From Verrucomicrobiota bacterium (GTDB lineage: Bacteria > Verrucomicrobiota > Verrucomicrobiia > Opitutales > Opitutaceae), in NCBI GenBank assembly GCA_023447015.1, contig JAEXPG010000519.1, forward strand, positions 1 to 8,865: a stretch of 8,865 nucleotides of DNA, given 5' to 3'. Positions 6,978 through 8,865 of this stretch are shown here, piece after piece. The position numbers and the translations under genes were made by a program. How positions within the stretch are numbered: the stretch's first letter is position 1; every line of letters starts with the position of its first letter. The notes beneath the pieces are model-generated. The model was not told the origin of the DNA, did not search any database, and was given only the letters and a program-made list of their open reading frames with translations.

Positions 6978-8164
6978 CGGGCACCTCCGGTGGTGGCGGG
7001 GGCGGCGGTGGCGGCCGAGCGGCGGGCGAGGAAGGCGGCGAGCGAGAGGGCGAAGTGGAGGAGGAGGCCGAGGGCGGACATGACGCAGGCGACGTAGGGG
7101 ATGAGCCAGCCGGGGTTGCGCACGACCTGGAGGACGGTGGTGCGGTCGTTGTTCCGGAAGCCGGACTGGTAGAACGTGTAGCCGCCGTGGCGCAGCGGGT
7201 TGTTCATGAAGATGCGGACCTCGCGGTCCTCCTGGCCGTCGGCGGAGCGGAGCCGGACCTGGCTGGAGAAGTTGCGCGGGATCTCGGTGCCCGGGTACTT
7301 GTCGTGGCGGAACTCGACCAGCGTGAGCGCGAAGTCGAAGTAGGTGCGGGCGCGGCGCAGGGCGACGGTGTAGGTGCGGCCGGCGGCGGTGAACTCCTGG
7401 GGACGGTCGATGGCGAGGGTGGCCAGCAGCGTGCCGACGAGACCGTCGGGGCCGCGGAACTCGACGAAGGCGGCGGGGACGTTCTCCTCGTTCGGGCGGT
7501 AGGTCGGCTCGGCCGGCGCGACGACGACCTCGGGGCCGAACCCGAGCGTGGCGGGCGAAGCCGGGGCGTTGGGTGCCTCGCGGCGCATCGCGTAGTTGGC
7601 GTTGGCGTGGAACCGAACCGGGATGGCCGTGAGCGGGCAGCCCGGCAGGGGGACGGGTTCGCGACGCTCGAGCCGCGACAGCGGCACGGCCCAGACCTGG
7701 TCGAAGCCGGGATCGGTGACGTCGGCGACGGCCAGCTCGAGCCGGTTGGCGGCCTCGGCGTAGTTGCGCGTCTCGCCAGTATCCAGAGTCAGGTGGCTCT
7801 CGACAGACAGCAGGCCGGTGATGAGTTCCCCTACGAGCAGCAGGATGAGGCCGAAGTGGGTGAGGTGGAGGCCGAGGTTGCGCCAGGTCAGCGTGAACCG
7901 GTTGAACTGCGCGCAGAGGAGATTGAGGAGGAGCGCGCCGCCGACGAGGTAGCCGCCGGGGAAGAACGGAATCGCAACGTCGGAATGAGGGAGATGCTGG
8001 GCGACGAAGAACGAGCGGAAGTATTTCTCCTGCACTGCCCAGATGCCGAGGTTGACCTGGTCGAGCGTCGCGATGACGACGAGGACCATGCCCAGGACGA
8101 GCAGGACGACGGTGAGCCGCAGGGAGGCGAGGGTATCGACGACGGAGCGAAAGATGGCGCCCAT
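6974..8164 (-). CDS. resB: ResB-like cytochrome c biogenesis protein (Ccs1/CcsB type)
   Basis: The 396-residue product matches the ResB family, the partner of CcsA in system II cytochrome c maturation, thought to hold haem and present the apocytochrome outside the cytoplasmic membrane. Membrane segments lie at about 16-34, 70-88, 101-119 and 354-380. The family pattern begins with LASLRLTVVLLVLG (12-25), then NLLCAQFNRF (81-90) and GLHLTHFGLILLLVGEL (98-114). A large extracytoplasmic domain follows (about 120-350), ending in the typical FMNNPLRHGGYTFYQSGF (319-336) and VVRNPGW before the last membrane segment. H103 and H370 are intramembrane histidines that could bind haem. The C-terminal tail is low-complexity Ala/Thr. 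It lies 21 bp after the accessory gene and overlaps ccsA by 4 bp, so the three are probably one transcript. ATG 8164 has no visible Shine-Dalgarno site, but it directly precedes the conserved N-terminus. Confidence 0.92.
   Translation of the reverse strand: MGAIFRSVVDTLASLRLTVVLLVLGMVLVVIATLDQVNLGIWAVQEKYFRSFFVAQHLPHSDVAIPFFPGGYLVGGALLLNLLCAQFNRFTLTWRNLGLHLTHFGLILLLVGELITGLLSVESHLTLDTGETRNYAEAANRLELAVADVTDPGFDQVWAVPLSRLERREPVPLPGCPLTAIPVRFHANANYAMRREAPNAPASPATLGFGPEVVVAPAEPTYRPNEENVPAAFVEFRGPDGLVGTLLATLAIDRPQEFTAAGRTYTVALRRARTYFDFALTLVEFRHDKYPGTEIPRNFSSQVRLRSADGQEDREVRIFMNNPLRHGGYTFYQSGFRNNDRTTVLQVVRNPGWLIPYVACVMSALGLLLHFALSLAAFLARRSAATAAPATTGGAR
6983..6988 (-). promoter_or_regulatory. Strong ribosome binding site of ccsA
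   Basis: On the minus strand GGAGGT lies five bases before the ccsA ATG, inside the last codons of resB. It fixes the ccsA start at 6977 and, with the ATGA overlap, suggests coupled translation of resB and ccsA. Confidence 0.75.
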
Positions 8165-8185
8165 GATGGAAGGTTGGGGAGTGGC

Positions 8186-8668
8186 TCAGGGCGTGGCGGG
8201 GCGCACGGTGCGCAGGAAATCGAGGAAGGCCGGCTTCTCGGCGGCGACGACGGTGTCGGGCCCGGCGAGCTTGAAGAACCACGCCTCTTCGCCGCGGTAG
8301 AGGATGGCGCCGAGCACCCGCGTGGCGCTGCCGCCGGCGGGGGCCGTGCCGACGATGTCGATGGTGGTGAACGAAAGCCCCGCGCTCTCGAGCGTGGCGG
8401 ACTCCGCCGGGAGTTGGGCCTCGCTGATCGGTGCGAGGCCGATCTGGCCACGCCAGCGGTTGATGTTGGCCAGGAGCGGGTTGGTCGCGGCGGGGAAGAT
8501 GAAGACGGAGCAGTCGGCCTCGCCGGCGGTGTTTCTGACGGTGAAGCTGCCGCGGCGCATCGCGCCGAGCGCTTTCGGCACCCAATGGGCCGGCGCCGCC
8601 CAGGTGAGGGAATTGGCGGCGGGAGCGGGCACCGCGGCGGTTCCACCATCGGCCGGCGGCATGCCCAT
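8186..8668 (-). CDS. Small conserved protein at the head of the ccs operon
   Basis: From the first available ATG this gives 160 residues. The core (about 20-157) is a compact domain: LTWAAPAHWVPK, then MRRGSFTV, an SVFIFP strand, NINRWRGQIGL (69-79), and a C-terminal half with AILYRGEEAWFFKLAGP (121-137) and KPAFLDFLRTV. I recognise the NxNRWRxQ pattern from uncharacterised proteins next to cytochrome c maturation genes in Verrucomicrobiota and Planctomycetota, but know no function or agreed name. The true N-terminus is probably further upstream. The frame continues in convincing Pro/Ala/His-rich sequence back to a TAA at 8846-8848 with no start codon between, and ATG 8668 lacks a ribosome binding site. 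Related proteins often carry an export signal, which is missing here. It is 21 bp from resB and likely co-transcribed, suggesting an extracytoplasmic role near haem or cytochrome assembly (inference). Confidence 0.7.
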   Translation of the reverse strand: MGMPPADGGTAAVPAPAANSLTWAAPAHWVPKALGAMRRGSFTVRNTAGEADCSVFIFPAATNPLLANINRWRGQIGLAPISEAQLPAESATLESAGLSFTTIDIVGTAPAGGSATRVLGAILYRGEEAWFFKLAGPDTVVAAEKPAFLDFLRTVRPATP

Positions 8669-8865
8669 CGCGCCGGTGGCGCCGATCGGGGGACGGCCCG
8701 GGGGCAGGGCGGCGGTGTCACCGGAAGCCGGAGCCGCGGCTGGTGCGCCCCCGATGGGCGGGTGGCCGGGCGGGAGCGCGGCGTCGGCCGACGGGCCGGA
8801 GTGGTCGTGGCCGGCGTGGGCGGCGGCCGGCGTGGGCGGCGGAGTTTACGTGGCAATGCGGTAGG
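8669..8865 (-). pseudogene. Frame-disrupted N-terminal extension of the accessory gene
   Basis: In the frame of the downstream gene, codons 8845-8669 read TPPPTPAAAHAGHDHSG, then a Pro/Ala linker with two copies of AALPPG(H/R)PPIG (8782-8750 and 8713-8681). This looks like a metal-binding or flexible segment after an export signal. There is no ATG, GTG or TTG in these 59 codons, and TAA closes the frame at 8848-8846. The 16-bp tandem duplication at 8809-8840 shifts the frame. With one copy removed the reading becomes ...PHCHVNSAAHAGHDHSG and stays open to the window edge. The disruption may be a real mutation, a variable switch or a sequence error. The upstream 25 bases are less GC-rich, so whether they are coding is uncertain. 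Confidence 0.5.
8809..8842. repeat. Exact 16-bp tandem duplication
   Basis: GGCCGGCGTGGGCGGC occurs at 8809-8824 and again, identical, at 8825-8840, followed by GG of a third copy. The unit is not a multiple of three, so each gain or loss of a copy changes the reading frame of the accessory gene it lies in. Confidence 0.9.

Noticed and set aside
4725..7097. 790-codon plus-strand frame opposite ccsA
   Set aside because: The translation is low-complexity Glu/Val/Gly/Arg sequence, the mirror of GC-rich codons in ccsA.
5028..8585. One continuous minus-strand frame of 1185 codons spanning ccsA and the DNA of resB and the accessory gene
   Set aside because: Only the part from ATG 6977 has CcsA character. 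Upstream the frame is an Arg/Pro-rich shadow of resB, which is read in another frame. ccsA has its own Shine-Dalgarno site, so there is no fused CcsBA protein.

Overview
The window is GC-rich DNA (a hand count of 2401-2460 gives 43 of 60 bases G or C) with tightly packed bacterial genes. RecN, a system II (ResB/CcsA) cytochrome c maturation operon and a GT-C type membrane glycosyltransferase together point to a Gram-negative, respiring bacterium. The wording of the Ccs proteins and the small protein next to them resemble Verrucomicrobiota, perhaps Opitutaceae. That placement rests on resemblance and was not tested. Only ccsA has a strong Shine-Dalgarno site; the other starts lack a clear one.

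Layout. At 1-93 is the start of a leftward gene that runs out of the window. At 131-703 (+) is a Nudix hydrolase with a perfect Nudix box, probably of the ADP-ribose pyrophosphatase type. Positions 704-925 are intergenic and hold a short degenerate repeat. At 926-1441 (+) is an unrecognised, membrane-anchored 171-residue protein with clearly lower GC. Between it and recN lies an inverted copy of the same repeat. At 1633-3294 (+) is recN. Its 3' end overlaps by 11 bp a leftward gene, 3284-4801 (-), for a multi-spanning glycosyltransferase. Positions 4802-5027 are intergenic and rich in inverted repeats.

The right half is one leftward operon: a small accessory protein (8186-8668, probably starting further upstream), resB (6974-8164) and ccsA (5028-6977). 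resB and ccsA overlap by 4 bp as ATGA. ResB and CcsA form the haem-handling cytochrome c synthetase of system II. Both have the expected membrane segments, and CcsA has its tryptophan-rich WWD motif. The thiol-reducing partners (CcdA, ResA/CcsX) are not in the window.

The most interesting spot is the right edge. An exact 16-bp tandem duplication (8809-8840) sits at the N-terminal end of the accessory gene. It leaves about 59 sense codons with no start codon behind an in-frame TAA, and removing one copy reopens the frame to the window edge. The second is the pair of inverted repeats bracketing the low-GC gene at 926-1441. I found no clear new defence, mobile or RNA system, no tRNA or rRNA and no CRISPR array.
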